64,000 nucleotides of DNA, taken from Wolinella sp052170135 (GTDB taxonomy: Bacteria > Campylobacterota > Campylobacteria > Campylobacterales > Helicobacteraceae). This document shows, piece after piece, positions 1 through 8,167 of this stretch. A model generated the notes under the pieces. The model worked only from the letters and a program-made list of their open reading frames with translations, did not search any database and had not been told where the DNA came from. The stretch lies in NCBI GenBank assembly GCA_052170135.1, contig JBQNBC010000002.1, positions 131,896-195,895 on the forward strand, written 5' to 3'. Position numbers and translations under genes: made by a program. How positions within the stretch are numbered: position 1 is the first letter of the stretch; the number at the start of each line of letters is the position of its first letter.

Positions 1-946
1 CAGCCTCAAGCGAGAATCTAGGCTCATAGCCCAAAAACTGCCTAGATGAGGCGATATCCGCCTCTGTATGGTTTTGGAAAAATTTATATGGATTATCGAT
101 ATATTCGACATCAAAGTCCCCGAGCCAAAGATGCAAAGAATCGATAATGTCATTGTATGTGCGTGCCACACCACTACCGACATTATAGACACCACTCTTG
201 ATCGCATTCATTGCGCGTACATTTGCTTGTACTACATCTTTGATATAGACGAAATCACGTTTTTGCTCACCAAATTTAAAGAGTTTTACCTTTTTTAGCT
301 CAAGCGCTTGAAGTCCAAGCTGAAGTATCATCGATGCTGTCTTACCCTTGTAAAACTCACGCTCACCATACACGTTAAAGTAGCGCAAGCCCACGATTCT
401 CATCCCTTTGTACAATTCCATATATCGATATGCCAAAGAATCCATCGCAAGCTTGCTAAATCCATATACATTCTCTGGCATCTCATTCACACCGACACTA
501 TTTGGCGCGGGAGTATTGCCATAAGTACCGGCACTCGAAGCATAGATCATGCTCGCACCTTTTCGCACACATAGTTCCAAAAGCTCTCTAAAGGCATTCG
601 TATTACTTCGTATCATAAGCTCCTGATTCATTACTGTTGTATCAGAGATGGCCGCTTCGTGAAAAATATAGTCGATAGGATAGTTTTCTAGCTGCGCCAA
701 GTCTATTGGATTATTAATATCACCGGCAATCACCTCGCCATCAAAGCCTAGCAGATTCTTAAAATGCCCTAGGCTTGTCGGATTTCCACTTGGAAAACTC
801 TCGCCATCACGAAATTTGTCAAAAACAATCACTCGCGCAGCCTCATGATGCTCCCTAAAATAGTGCGCCAAACTACTTCCTATAAAGCCCGCGCCACCAG
901 TAATTAGGATTGTCTTACCAGCTAAACTATCATCAATATACTTCAT
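1..946 (-). CDS. hldD: ADP-L-glycero-D-manno-heptose 6-epimerase, 3' end beyond window
   Basis: Short-chain dehydrogenase-type epimerase that converts ADP-D-glycero- to ADP-L-glycero-D-manno-heptose for the lipopolysaccharide inner core; cytosolic. The protein begins MKYIDDSLAG, has the NAD-binding GGAGFIG loop at residues 17-23, a YASSAGTYG segment and the catalytic YGFSK motif. About 315 codons are visible with no stop, close to the full family length, so only the last residues are missing. The start ATG at 946 has an AAAGGA ribosome site. It lies 10 bases after gmhB, the preceding step of the same pathway, so the two are almost certainly co-transcribed. Confidence 0.93.
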   Translation of the reverse strand, partial: MKYIDDSLAGKTILITGGAGFIGSSLAHYFREHHEAARVIVFDKFRDGESFPSGNPTSLGHFKNLLGFDGEVIAGDINNPIDLAQLENYPIDYIFHEAAISDTTVMNQELMIRSNTNAFRELLELCVRKGASMIYASSAGTYGNTPAPNSVGVNEMPENVYGFSKLAMDSLAYRYMELYKGMRIVGLRYFNVYGEREFYKGKTASMILQLGLQALELKKVKLFKFGEQKRDFVYIKDVVQANVRAMNAIKSGVYNVGSGVARTYNDIIDSLHLWLGDFDVEYIDNPYKFFQNHTEADIASSRQFLGYEPRFSLEA

Positions 947-956
947 GGTTAATCCT

Positions 957-1508
957 TTAGAAAATCTGATTTTCTCTCAAAATTTGCATAAGAAAAGGTA
1001 GCGAATCGACACTAAAATCAGGCTTTTTAGATTCTTCGTAGCACTCTAGCTCTATGCCACAATCACTAAGAAGAATCGTATGTGCAACCCCAGCTCCTTT
1101 TGCCGCGAATATATCACTTGGCTTATCTCCAATCATCCATGATTCTTCTGGATTAATCCCAAGTTCCAAAATTGCGCGTAAAATCATTCCAGAATTCGGC
1201 TTTCTGCACTCACATCCGCTATTTGGCGCGTGTGGACAAAAGTAGATTTTATCAAGTCCAAATCCAAGCGCGCTCTTAAGCTCATGCTGCATAAAATACG
1301 AAATCTCAATAAAATCACGCTCGCTGTAATATCCTCTTGAAATTCCAGATTGATTTGTCACAAGCACAAGTAAAAATCCGCGCTCTTTAAAAAATCTCAA
1401 AACATCAAAAATGCCATCCATAAATATCCACTCGCTAGCACGATATAGATAGCCAGTATCGACATTTAGCACGCCATCTCGATCTAAAAATAGAGCTTTC
1501 TTCAACAT
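957..1508 (-). CDS. gmhB: D-glycero-beta-D-manno-heptose 1,7-bisphosphate 7-phosphatase
   Basis: HAD-superfamily phosphatase that removes the 7-phosphate of heptose bisphosphate in ADP-heptose synthesis. Counting from the ATG at 1508, the catalytic DRDGVLN motif is at residues 9-15, TNQSG at 51-55, a zinc loop with C91, H93, C99 and C101, and GDKPSD at 127-132. The length of 183 residues is normal for GmhB. An in-frame TTG nine bases upstream (1517) is an alternative start, but the ATG gives the expected N-terminus. The start overlaps the last codons of the upstream SafE-like gene, which suggests translational coupling. Followed directly by hldD. Confidence 0.92.
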   Translation of the reverse strand: MLKKALFLDRDGVLNVDTGYLYRASEWIFMDGIFDVLRFFKERGFLLVLVTNQSGISRGYYSERDFIEISYFMQHELKSALGFGLDKIYFCPHAPNSGCECRKPNSGMILRAILELGINPEESWMIGDKPSDIFAAKGAGVAHTILLSDCGIELECYEESKKPDFSVDSLPFLMQILRENQIF

Positions 1509-2209
1509 AGCGTGCAACCTAAAAGTTTTGGTGTGTTTAGCCCGCTTGGATCAATGATAAGGTAGTAGCCTTTAAGTGTAGTATATAGCCCGAAAATAGC
1601 CACCACAAAGGCGCTCAAACGCATAAAAAGCCCACGCCATGAGCTATGTATAATCATACTAGCAAAAAACCCCAAAGCAAATAGCGCAGGAATCGTTGCG
1701 AGCGCAAAGATTCCCATGCTTAGCGCACCATAAAAAATAGAGGCACTACTAGCAGCACTAAGTGCAAAAAAATAGACAAAGCCACACGGCAAGAATCCAT
1801 TCAAAACCCCAAGTCCATAAAAATTAACCATACTTTGACCTTGTAATAGCTTCTTAAAAAGACGTGCAACGATCGAGAATCGAGAAATATCCACCTCAAA
1901 CATCGCAAGAATCCTTGGTTTAATCGCGATTAAAAGTGCAAAAATCATCATCAAAATCCCAACGCAAACAAATAGCAAGCCACGTTGCACCGTACTAGCC
2001 GCCACTACCGCGCCAAGAGCACCAAACACCGCGCCAAGAGCAATATAAGAGCTCGTACGACCAAGGTTATAGAGGATATGCGCAAGTATTCTTTGCCCAT
2101 TTTGCAACGTCGAGTAAGCAAGCACGATACCGCCACACATGCCTATACAGTGTCCAAGGCTCCCCAGAAAAGCCGCTGTAAAAATTGCGTAGTAATCGAC
2201 ACTCTCTAT
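1502..2209 (-). CDS. SafE/TauE-like membrane protein (probable ATA start)
   Basis: Polytopic inner-membrane protein of the sulfite exporter TauE/SafE (UreH-like) family. The sequence shows the family signature GHCIGMCGG in the first helix, a second GFLPCGFVY segment and about six hydrophobic helices, 235 residues in all. Family members in Campylobacterota are often linked to cytochrome oxidase or metal handling, but nothing here proves a substrate. The start is unusual. An ATA codon at 2209 lies six bases after a strong GGGAGG and just after the truA stop, and gives the usual family N-terminus. Other in-frame starts (ATG at 2263, GTG at 2230) lie inside truA and lack a ribosome site. Confidence 0.78.
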   Translation of the reverse strand: MESVDYYAIFTAAFLGSLGHCIGMCGGIVLAYSTLQNGQRILAHILYNLGRTSSYIALGAVFGALGAVVAASTVQRGLLFVCVGILMMIFALLIAIKPRILAMFEVDISRFSIVARLFKKLLQGQSMVNFYGLGVLNGFLPCGFVYFFALSAASSASIFYGALSMGIFALATIPALFALGFFASMIIHSSWRGLFMRLSAFVVAIFGLYTTLKGYYLIIDPSGLNTPKLLGCTLC

Positions 2210-2210
2210 C

Positions 2211-3095
2211 TCACACCTCCCAAATCTCACTTGCAAAGCCAATATTGCAAAGATACAACCCATTTGGCGAGGCAGGTATATGCCACGTGCGCTCCCTTCC
2301 CTCCAGCTGAGCAAGGAATTGCTCCAAACAAATATCTCCACGCGAAAGTGCCAAAAGCGCACCAATAAGCAATCTCACCTGAAGTCGCAAAAATCCATTT
2401 GCTTCGATATAAAAGACCCAAAATCCACGATATTTATAGAGTCTAAGCGTATGGATTTCGCGTATTGTACTGCTTGGCTCACTACCATTTTTATGGAAAA
2501 GCACAAAATCATGTCGCCCAATAAGTGCGCGAAATGCAAGATCTAGCACGCCATCACAAAAATGCGAATCTTCCCCTGCATGAGACGATTTTTCACCAAA
2601 GCTATCAGTCTCACATGCAACATCAATAAGCCCATTAAAATTCGTGCAATTCCCATCACGCACAGCAGAAGAATCTAAAAAAGTACGAATTTCATACAAG
2701 CTCCCAGCACGTTCATAGCTCACAAATCTAGCTTGAAATGGATCTAGCGGAGCGGTCGAGAATATATATCGATATGCGCGATTCTTTGCTTCCCTACGAG
2801 GATCTAGACCATCGCGCACTGGATATAGACGACGCAGGCGCATATGGGGAGCAAGTTTTTTATTTAGGTGCTGACGTAAAGTCTCCCAATCACTATTATA
2901 TGAAATCTCAAAGCAGACAGCTTGACGCGTGGCATGCACACCCCTATCAGTCCGTCCACTAAAACGAGCTGCACTAAATACACCAACACTGCGTAAGATA
3001 CGCTCAAACTCACCAGCCACGCTAGGTACGCCATTTTGAATCTGTGAACCAAAAAATGCACTTCCGTCATACTCAAGAATTGCCAATAGCGTCAT
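2211..3095 (-). CDS. truA: tRNA pseudouridine(38-40) synthase
   Basis: Modifies uridines 38-40 in the anticodon arm of tRNAs. From the ATG at 3095 the protein is 294 residues and begins MTLLAILEYDGSAFFG. The catalytic Asp is D50 within SGRTDRGVHA, and a RYIF/NFNG region and C-terminal FLRLQVRLLIGAL segment match the two-domain TruA fold. A longer reading from 3158 overlaps the upstream permease gene and is unlikely. It follows the LptF/G-like gene by eight bases and its stop region carries the ribosome site for the SafE-like gene, so the cluster is one operon. Confidence 0.93.
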   Translation of the reverse strand: MTLLAILEYDGSAFFGSQIQNGVPSVAGEFERILRSVGVFSAARFSGRTDRGVHATRQAVCFEISYNSDWETLRQHLNKKLAPHMRLRRLYPVRDGLDPRREAKNRAYRYIFSTAPLDPFQARFVSYERAGSLYEIRTFLDSSAVRDGNCTNFNGLIDVACETDSFGEKSSHAGEDSHFCDGVLDLAFRALIGRHDFVLFHKNGSEPSSTIREIHTLRLYKYRGFWVFYIEANGFLRLQVRLLIGALLALSRGDICLEQFLAQLEGRERTWHIPASPNGLYLCNIGFASEIWEV

Positions 3096-3103
3096 TACTA
3101 AAC

Positions 3104-4138
3104 CTAAAAGTAAGGAGCTATTACACGATGATACAGCACATACCCAGACACAGACCAAAGCAAAGAGACGATAAGAATCCCAACAAATGGAAAGTAGTTT
3201 GACGCAAGATGGACAAGCGCATAAAAGATACCTATCGCGATAATAACATAGAAATATGAGTAATTTTTCTGAAATCGTGGATGCATAATGCCTAAAAGTG
3301 GCACAAAAAATATGCTAAGAATCGGAAAAAGCGAGATGATTACTGATGAAGATAGCTTGCGTTTTACTCTATCGCTTGGATTCTCTCCAAAAGCTTGCGC
3401 CCAATAGCCAAAAATCCCCATTGCTCTACTACTCTCACCACTGCTCATATCGCGTAAAAGCATCTCTTTGTAATTGACACGCTTAATTACAGAATCCTCC
3501 TCAAAATAGGCACTACCGCCAAAAAGCTGAAGCTCCAAAATCCCATGGTTATTTTTAATACTTGCTTCATTCGCAACAATAAGACTCTCCCGCCCATCAA
3601 GATCACCAGATGAGAACATAACAACATCACCATAGCGTCTCTCGTCATGCAAATCACCGACATAAACGAGCCAATTACCCAAGCGCTGACCAAATTCGGC
3701 AGGCTTTAGGTTGATATTTACGTTGCTTTTTTTCTGCTCCAAGAATCTGTCATAAGATTCATTTGAGAGTGGAGCTAATACCAAAGAGAGTAGCAAGAGC
3801 GATACGGATGCAAGTAGAGAAAGCGGTAAAAATATCATCGCTAAGCGTTTTGGATTTAACCCCAACGAAAAAAGCACGGGTAGCTCATACTCTTGGGAGA
3901 GTTTAGATAACGAAATAATAGATGAGGCAAAAAATGTAACAGGAATCGTAAAAAATACAAGCGTAGGCAACGAATACAAATATAGAGCGAAAAGCTCGCT
4001 AAAGCTCACCTTTACAATAAATGTAACGCCAGCTATCTTTATAAATAAAATAACCGATGAGATAAAAAATAAAACAGTAAAAATCGGGAAAAATAGTTGC
4101 GCAAAGCTACCAAAAATATATCGCTTGAGACTACCCAT
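3104..4138 (-). CDS. LptF/LptG family permease (lipopolysaccharide export)
   Basis: Membrane component of the YjgP/YjgQ family, which forms the inner-membrane part of the Lpt lipopolysaccharide transporter with the LptB ATPase. The 344-residue protein has three N-terminal membrane segments (about 12-35, 58-80, 100-122), a periplasmic beta-rich domain (about 130-255) and three C-terminal segments (about 270-340), the family layout. The start ATG is preceded by AAAGGAG. It overlaps the prepilin peptidase gene by eight bases. Whether it is LptF or LptG cannot be decided from one sequence. I recall a homologue next to truA in H. pylori. Confidence 0.85.
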   Translation of the reverse strand: MGSLKRYIFGSFAQLFFPIFTVLFFISSVILFIKIAGVTFIVKVSFSELFALYLYSLPTLVFFTIPVTFFASSIISLSKLSQEYELPVLFSLGLNPKRLAMIFLPLSLLASVSLLLLSLVLAPLSNESYDRFLEQKKSNVNINLKPAEFGQRLGNWLVYVGDLHDERRYGDVVMFSSGDLDGRESLIVANEASIKNNHGILELQLFGGSAYFEEDSVIKRVNYKEMLLRDMSSGESSRAMGIFGYWAQAFGENPSDRVKRKLSSSVIISLFPILSIFFVPLLGIMHPRFQKNYSYFYVIIAIGIFYALVHLASNYFPFVGILIVSLLWSVSGYVLYHRVIAPYF

Positions 4139-4871
4139 ACAGCTCCTTTAGCAGTAAAAGCACATAAGAATCTAGAAAAAATACAATCAGCGTGCCAAGA
4201 AATAGAAAAGGAACAAATGCGATTCTTGGGTATTTTTTACAAAAGATAAGCATAACAGGAATCGCCAATACTGCCGCGACAAATACCGCCACAAATGCAA
4301 GCTTCATGCCAAGAATCGCCCCCATACTTGCAGCTATAATAATATCTCCCTCGCCCATAGCCTCATTCCTTAAAAAGGATGAAACACCAAAGCGAAGTAA
4401 TGTAAGCGCACCAGCTAGGATAAAAGCCGCCTCTAAACTCTCAAAACTAAAGCCATAAATTAGCGCAGCAATAAGCGCTGAGAAGTTCAAAGAATCAGGC
4501 ACGAACTGAGTCTTCATGTCTATTATGGATAGCGATAAAAATAGGGCAAAAGTGATAAAAATTGAAGCCAAACCAGCATTAAAGCCGACCTTAAAATACA
4601 AGCAAGCAGCCATAAACATCGAGAGAATCTCGACAATCGGATAAAGTGGCGAAATCGTCTCGCGACAAAAGGCACACTTGCCACGCAAAACAACATACGA
4701 AAATACAGGGATATTATGCCACCAGCGCAATGGCGTTAGGCAATGCGGACAGTGCGAGGCTGGAAGTATAATACTATCTCCCTCTGGCATTCTAACGATA
4801 ATGACATTTAAAAATGAGCCAAAAACAAGTCCACCAAGCAAAACAATAAACAGCTCAAACGCCTCTACCAA
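4131..4871 (-). CDS. Prepilin peptidase (type IV leader peptidase)
   Basis: Integral-membrane aspartyl protease that removes the leader of type IV pilin-like proteins and methylates the new N-terminus. The 246-residue protein has the four zinc-binding cysteines (C41, C44, C66, C69) of bifunctional enzymes, the first catalytic Asp at D118 (IDMKTQ) and the second in MGEGD (D176), with about seven further hydrophobic helices. It starts with TTG at 4871 behind GAGG. First gene of the minus-strand operon. Its likely substrate is encoded nearby (5416-5999), but that gene is frameshifted here. Confidence 0.9.
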   Translation of the reverse strand: MVEAFELFIVLLGGLVFGSFLNVIIVRMPEGDSIILPASHCPHCLTPLRWWHNIPVFSYVVLRGKCAFCRETISPLYPIVEILSMFMAACLYFKVGFNAGLASIFITFALFLSLSIIDMKTQFVPDSLNFSALIAALIYGFSFESLEAAFILAGALTLLRFGVSSFLRNEAMGEGDIIIAASMGAILGMKLAFVAVFVAAVLAIPVMLIFCKKYPRIAFVPFLFLGTLIVFFLDSYVLLLLKELYG

Positions 4872-5056
4872 GTAAGCTACCTCACGCTAGAAAAATAGTC
4901 GCTATTTTACACAAGGCTTACTAAGCTTGCGGTTAAGTATAAAACATGCACAAAATTTCGAGTCAAACCCGTGTATTCTCGCTACTTTACCAAAGCAAGA
5001 ATCTCATGTAAAATCAAGGTAATTCTTACATAAAAGGAATCAAAGAAGGAGAAAGT

Positions 5057-5356
5057 ATGAAAAATATATTCGTCATAAAGATAACATATACAAAATCCCT
5101 AGAGGTCATAGATACGATTCTTCCAGCACACAGGGAGTTTTTAGCTAGTGGATACCAAAACGGTGAACTACTGGCCTCTGGGCCAATGACACCACGCATC
5201 GGTGGGATTCTCATTGGTATTTTTGAAAATCTAAGCAAGGCAAAGATATTTTTTGAGCGTGACCCTTATGCGCTTGAAGGAGCGGCAACGTACGAGTTTT
5301 TGGAGTTCACACCAGTCAAGCACGCTGAAGTGCTTCGTGAATACTTAGGACAATGA
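5057..5356 (+). CDS. YciI family protein
   Basis: Small cytosolic protein of 99 residues with the YciI-like dimeric alpha/beta-barrel pattern: an N-terminal VIKITY strand, conserved H25 in LPAHREF, GPM followed by a GGILIG strand, and RDPYALEGAATYEF near the end. YciI proteins are thought to be small hydrolase- or isomerase-like enzymes, and the physiological reaction is generally unknown. A strong AAGGAGAAAGT ribosome site precedes the ATG. It is a single gene, divergent from the prepilin peptidase and convergent with the pseudopilin gene. Confidence 0.85.
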   Translation: MKNIFVIKITYTKSLEVIDTILPAHREFLASGYQNGELLASGPMTPRIGGILIGIFENLSKAKIFFERDPYALEGAATYEFLEFTPVKHAEVLREYLGQ

Positions 5357-5376
5357 TTTTAAGCTAGCAGAATCAA

Positions 5377-5402
5377 GGAGGAAACTAGCAACGCTTTCCT
5401 CC
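5377..5402. terminator. Bidirectional hairpin between YciI and pseudopilin genes
   Basis: A perfect inverted repeat, GGAGGAAA and TTTCCTCC with a ten-base loop, lies between two convergent genes. The flanks are AT-rich on both sides, so it could serve both strands. Confidence 0.6.
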
Positions 5403-5415
5403 AGCACTAGAAAAA

Positions 5416-5999
5416 TCAAAATTTTACCGATTTTCCATTAATCGGGACAAACTTCCACATATCATTGCTTAAGAGCTTACAGTGATCGCTTTGGATTCTA
5501 AAATGAAAAACAAGAATCGATTCACCCTTGTCATACTCCGCTAGCTCGGTAATACTAGCATCAGTCTGTCCTCTTACTGCCTGCTTCTTGTGCACCCATG
5601 CAATAACACAGCTTGTGCTTATGTCTTTTCTACTAGGGGTCGCTGAACTGTAAAAATTAGCGAACAATGCCGTGCTAAAATTAAAACCATCAATACCAAA
5701 ACTTCCAGAATATCTTGTCCATAAAGCTGGATTTGTCGCCACTGTGTTTGCAATCAGGTTTGTATTTGCCTCTGCCTGGCTAAATGACATGGCTGGCACC
5801 GTCTGCATCATGGTCTGAATATCGGTCTTTATTGAGACGATTTGTGCATCATCGCGATTAGCCGCCATCTTTGGTACGGCGATAGAGGCGAGAATCCCAA
5901 GGATAACAATTATAAAAACTTTAGCTCGATCATGGTAAACGCCGAGCGCCTGCCTCTGCTGGCATACAGCGAAGAACAGCCTGGAATGGTAAAAATCAT
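5416..5999 (-). pseudogene. Type IV pilin-like (pseudopilin) gene with a one-base frameshift
   Basis: Encodes a type II secretion/type IV pilin-like protein typical of Campylobacterota. The start ATG at 5999 has an AAGGAATCCT ribosome site. The first frame reads a short leader ending RRSA, then FTMIEL, the classical prepilin peptidase site with Glu at +5, but meets TAA a few codons later. The continuation, IIVILGILASIAVPKMAA then NRDDA, lies in another frame. A run of five A on the plus strand (5914-5918) is one base short of what would join them. Joined, the product is about 194 residues with a ladder-like C-terminal domain. Slippage, inactivation or a sequencing error are all possible. Alone, the downstream frame from an ATG at 5868 would lack the leader and membrane helix. 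Confidence 0.8.
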
Positions 6000-6307
6000 A
6001 GGATTCCTTACAAAATATATAAACGTCGCATTATAATTCTAATAAGCTAAAACTAGAAAGCTAGATACAATCAAGCTTTGTTCTTGCGCAAGCTCCAAAA
6101 AAACAAAACTCATAAAATACAAATAAAGCCTCTGCACAATAAGCCACCTCGTCAATTTTATGCTTTATTAAAACTAAAGTAGCCACCGTAATCAAATCCT
6201 GCTTACGAGATATCTACATTGATGATATATTTCACAATCCATTTCTTAAATATTTTTAGGGCACAATTCAGCGATTTTTGATGGTTATATACTTTAAGGA
6301 GATAGTA
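6000..6307. other. Intergenic region, no intact gene
   Basis: About 300 bases of AT-rich sequence between the divergent pseudopilin and cytochrome genes. I see only stop-rich short frames. On the minus strand a few codons (around 6175-6205) read GFDYGGYFSFNKA followed by a stop, which could be the tail of a lost gene, but this is too short to identify. The plus-strand end carries the AAGGAG ribosome site (6297-6302) of the cytochrome gene. Confidence 0.4.
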
Positions 6308-6832
6308 ATGGTAAAAAAAGTGACACTAGCAACAGTTGCGCTATTTACAGCAGTGAGCCTATATGCCAATAATGAATGTGTCTGTTTTGAGCTAAAAGGT
6401 GAATTTGGCGATGAAATACGTGCAATTTTGCAAAAATACTCCAAGAATCTAGGTAGCAAAGATATAAAAGTAGTGAGAGAAGATGCCGATCTAAGCACAG
6501 CAGAGAGGAGTTTTCTAGAAAGTTTAGTCGGAAGCGCAAAAGTATCTGGAGATAACGTCAATACAAAAGCTTATGATATAGAAAATGGCAAGAAACTATA
6601 TGAGCGCGACTGTGCGAGTTGCCATGGGATTAATGCCGAAATACCATTAAGTGGCAATGCAGCGATAGCAACATGGAAAGCTGATGATATCGTAATAGAG
6701 ATTCGTGATTATCAACTAGGACAATATGAAGGACCATCACGCTTTGTCAAACAGACGACAGCAAACACATATAGAAGCAAAGATATGAATGACATCGCAC
6801 AATACATTCAAACACTAGGTGGGGGCAAGTAA
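6308..6832 (+). CDS. Periplasmic c-type cytochrome (single haem)
   Basis: Exported electron-transfer protein of 174 residues. An N-terminal signal peptide (MVKK, hydrophobic stretch, SLYA) likely ends near residue 20. The single haem-binding motif is CASCH at 102-106, with candidate axial Met in the KDMND segment near the C-terminus. Before the haem domain is an 80-residue region opening with ECVCFELKGEF, whose CxC pair is not part of a haem site. The ATG at 6308 follows AAGGAGATAGTA; an upstream in-frame ATG lacks a site. It is monocistronic, and the redox partner cannot be told from context. Confidence 0.85.
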   Translation: MVKKVTLATVALFTAVSLYANNECVCFELKGEFGDEIRAILQKYSKNLGSKDIKVVREDADLSTAERSFLESLVGSAKVSGDNVNTKAYDIENGKKLYERDCASCHGINAEIPLSGNAAIATWKADDIVIEIRDYQLGQYEGPSRFVKQTTANTYRSKDMNDIAQYIQTLGGGK

Positions 6833-6837
6833 CCCCC
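6821..6837. terminator. GC hairpin at convergent cytochrome / motility gene ends
   Basis: GGGGG, a seven-base loop containing the cytochrome stop codon, then CCCCC. It sits between convergent genes and is followed by a second small GCTA/TAGC hairpin (6838-6849). Confidence 0.5.
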
Positions 6838-6849
6838 GCTAAAAATAGC

Positions 6850-7071
6850 CTAAGCGCGCACGTCCAAGCTAATGCCCCTACCAGTTTGGATAGTAGCCTG
6901 CTGGATAGCCTCTAGACTACTTGCTTGCTGGCTTTGACCATTGCTAGCCTCAACCCCTTCAAGCAATTGACCCATCAGGGTCTCTTGAGTTTCCATAGCC
7001 TTTTTCAACACCGGAATAGTGGTAGAAGTCGAGCCATAAGCTAGCCCGCTCCCAAGTCCCATAACATCCAT
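6850..7071 (-). CDS. Small YjfB-like putative motility protein
   Basis: A 73-residue cytosolic protein beginning MDVMGLGSG and ending TGRGISLDVRA. The layout of an N-terminal amphipathic helix, a Gln/Ser-rich middle and a short conserved C-terminal ISLDVRA-type tail fits the YjfB putative motility protein family. The ATG at 7071 has AAAGGA upstream; a longer reading to 7185 runs through the promoter. A close match to a sigma-28 promoter lies 32 bases upstream, supporting co-expression with late flagellar genes. No molecular function is known. Confidence 0.75.
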   Translation of the reverse strand: MDVMGLGSGLAYGSTSTTIPVLKKAMETQETLMGQLLEGVEASNGQSQQASSLEAIQQATIQTGRGISLDVRA

Positions 7072-7102
7072 TGTCAATCCTTTCAAATAAGATGACACCC
7101 TA

Positions 7103-7129
7103 TAATCGACACGATTTGATAAAACTTTA
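7103..7129 (-). promoter_or_regulatory. Sigma-28 (FliA) type promoter
   Basis: On the minus strand TAAA (7126-7129), then 15 bases, then GTCGATTA (7103-7110), against the FliA consensus TAAA-N15-GCCGATAA. The spacing is exact. It drives the YjfB-like gene whose ATG is at 7071. Confidence 0.75.
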
Positions 7130-7339
7130 TCCATATAGACTCTTAAGCACAGTAAAGAATCTAACCGATATGAAAAACAAACCAATCACAATAAAAAATC
7201 CACAGATAATTTCTCGCCACACAGACACATATAAAAAGCCACAAAAGCAATTTTGGAATAGTTTTTGCACTGCTAAGTTCAATATTGCCAAACTTGTGTT
7301 TGTCCAAAAAAGCGCATGGATATTTTTAGGTTTTTTGCC

Positions 7340-7345
7340 TATAAT
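7340..7345 (+). promoter_or_regulatory. Sigma-70 type -10 box for the rpiB operon
   Basis: TATAAT preceded by a T-rich stretch (TTTTTAGG then TTTTTT), the usual Helicobacter/Campylobacter promoter style. It lies 31 bases before the rpiB start. Confidence 0.6.
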
Positions 7346-7376
7346 TTGCCAATTTTGCGCCGTTTAAGGATTGTAA

Positions 7377-7808
7377 TTGACATACTTTATTGCCACTGAC
7401 CACGCCGGTTTTAACATCAAGGAGCACATCAAGGCATTCGTGCGACAAAAGGGGCACGAGATAGTAGACTTGGGCGTGCATGAAAATGAGCGCGTAGACT
7501 ACCCAGACTATGCGCATGAGCTTTGCGAGCAAGTTTTAAAAACACCAGATAGTGCTGGGATTCTTGTTTGTGGTACCGGGATTGGAATGAGTATCAGTGC
7601 AAATCGCCACAAAGGAATCCGCGCCGCACTCTGTCATGACGCTTACACAGCAAAGCTGACGCGCCAACACAATGATGCAAATATCCTATGCATGGGCGAA
7701 CGTGTAGTAGGACTTGGTGTGGTAGATTCTATTCTTGAGGCATTTCTAGATACCTCGTTTGAAGGTGGTCGCCACGCATGCAGAATTGGAAAAATTGAGA
7801 GAGAGTAG
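7377..7808 (+). CDS. rpiB: Ribose-5-phosphate isomerase B
   Basis: Interconverts ribose 5-phosphate and ribulose 5-phosphate in the pentose phosphate pathway. The 143-residue protein shows ATDHAG (D8, H9), the catalytic C65 in CGTGIGMS and H98 in RQHND, all expected of the RpiB/LacAB family. It starts with TTG at 7377, six bases after AAGGA; no ATG or GTG fits. First gene of a long plus-strand run to 14259. I recall the same neighbours (a coiled-coil protein and apt) in H. pylori, where rpiB was once named lacA. Confidence 0.92.
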   Translation: MTYFIATDHAGFNIKEHIKAFVRQKGHEIVDLGVHENERVDYPDYAHELCEQVLKTPDSAGILVCGTGIGMSISANRHKGIRAALCHDAYTAKLTRQHNDANILCMGERVVGLGVVDSILEAFLDTSFEGGRHACRIGKIERE

Positions 7809-7810
7809 CG

Positions 7811-8143
7811 ATGATTTTTGAGTGGTTTTTGCTTGCAAGCCTCATACTTTTTATCCTGTTTATGGTCGTGAAGACATTTTTTTACAAAAGCATCGCTCAT
7901 AGAGAAGAGAAGAGTAGTGCTGTCATGAAACTAACCTTACAAGAGGCTGAGATTCTTATACGCAAGCACCAACTCCAACTCCAGCGCGCATTAGGAAATA
8001 TCGACATACTAACAGACGAAATAACATCATTGCGCAACGAAGTAAAGCTCTTAAAACAGCGTAACTCACAATACAGAATCGAAAGCGAAAAGTACAAGAG
8101 TCGCATCAAAGATTTAGAGCAAAAAATAGAAGCTCTCTTGTAA
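7811..8143 (+). CDS. Membrane-anchored coiled-coil protein of unknown function
   Basis: A 110-residue protein with one N-terminal membrane helix (about 3-24) followed by a basic junction and a long, strongly heptad-patterned coiled coil (about 45-110). It has no enzyme motif. It starts three bases after the rpiB stop and precedes apt. I recall an uncharacterised gene in the same place in H. pylori. The topology suggests the coiled coil is cytoplasmic, perhaps a scaffold or division-type factor, which is a guess. Confidence 0.75.
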   Translation: MIFEWFLLASLILFILFMVVKTFFYKSIAHREEKSSAVMKLTLQEAEILIRKHQLQLQRALGNIDILTDEITSLRNEVKLLKQRNSQYRIESEKYKSRIKDLEQKIEALL

Positions 8144-8167
8144 TTTCTGCATATCTAAGGAGAATTT

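Noticed and set aside
3096..3158. N-terminal extension of truA
   Set aside because: The extension overlaps the permease gene and precedes the conserved MTLLAILEYDG start.
7170..7367. A 65-codon plus-strand frame upstream of rpiB
   Set aside because: It runs through the TATAAT box of rpiB, has no ribosome site and shows no family pattern.
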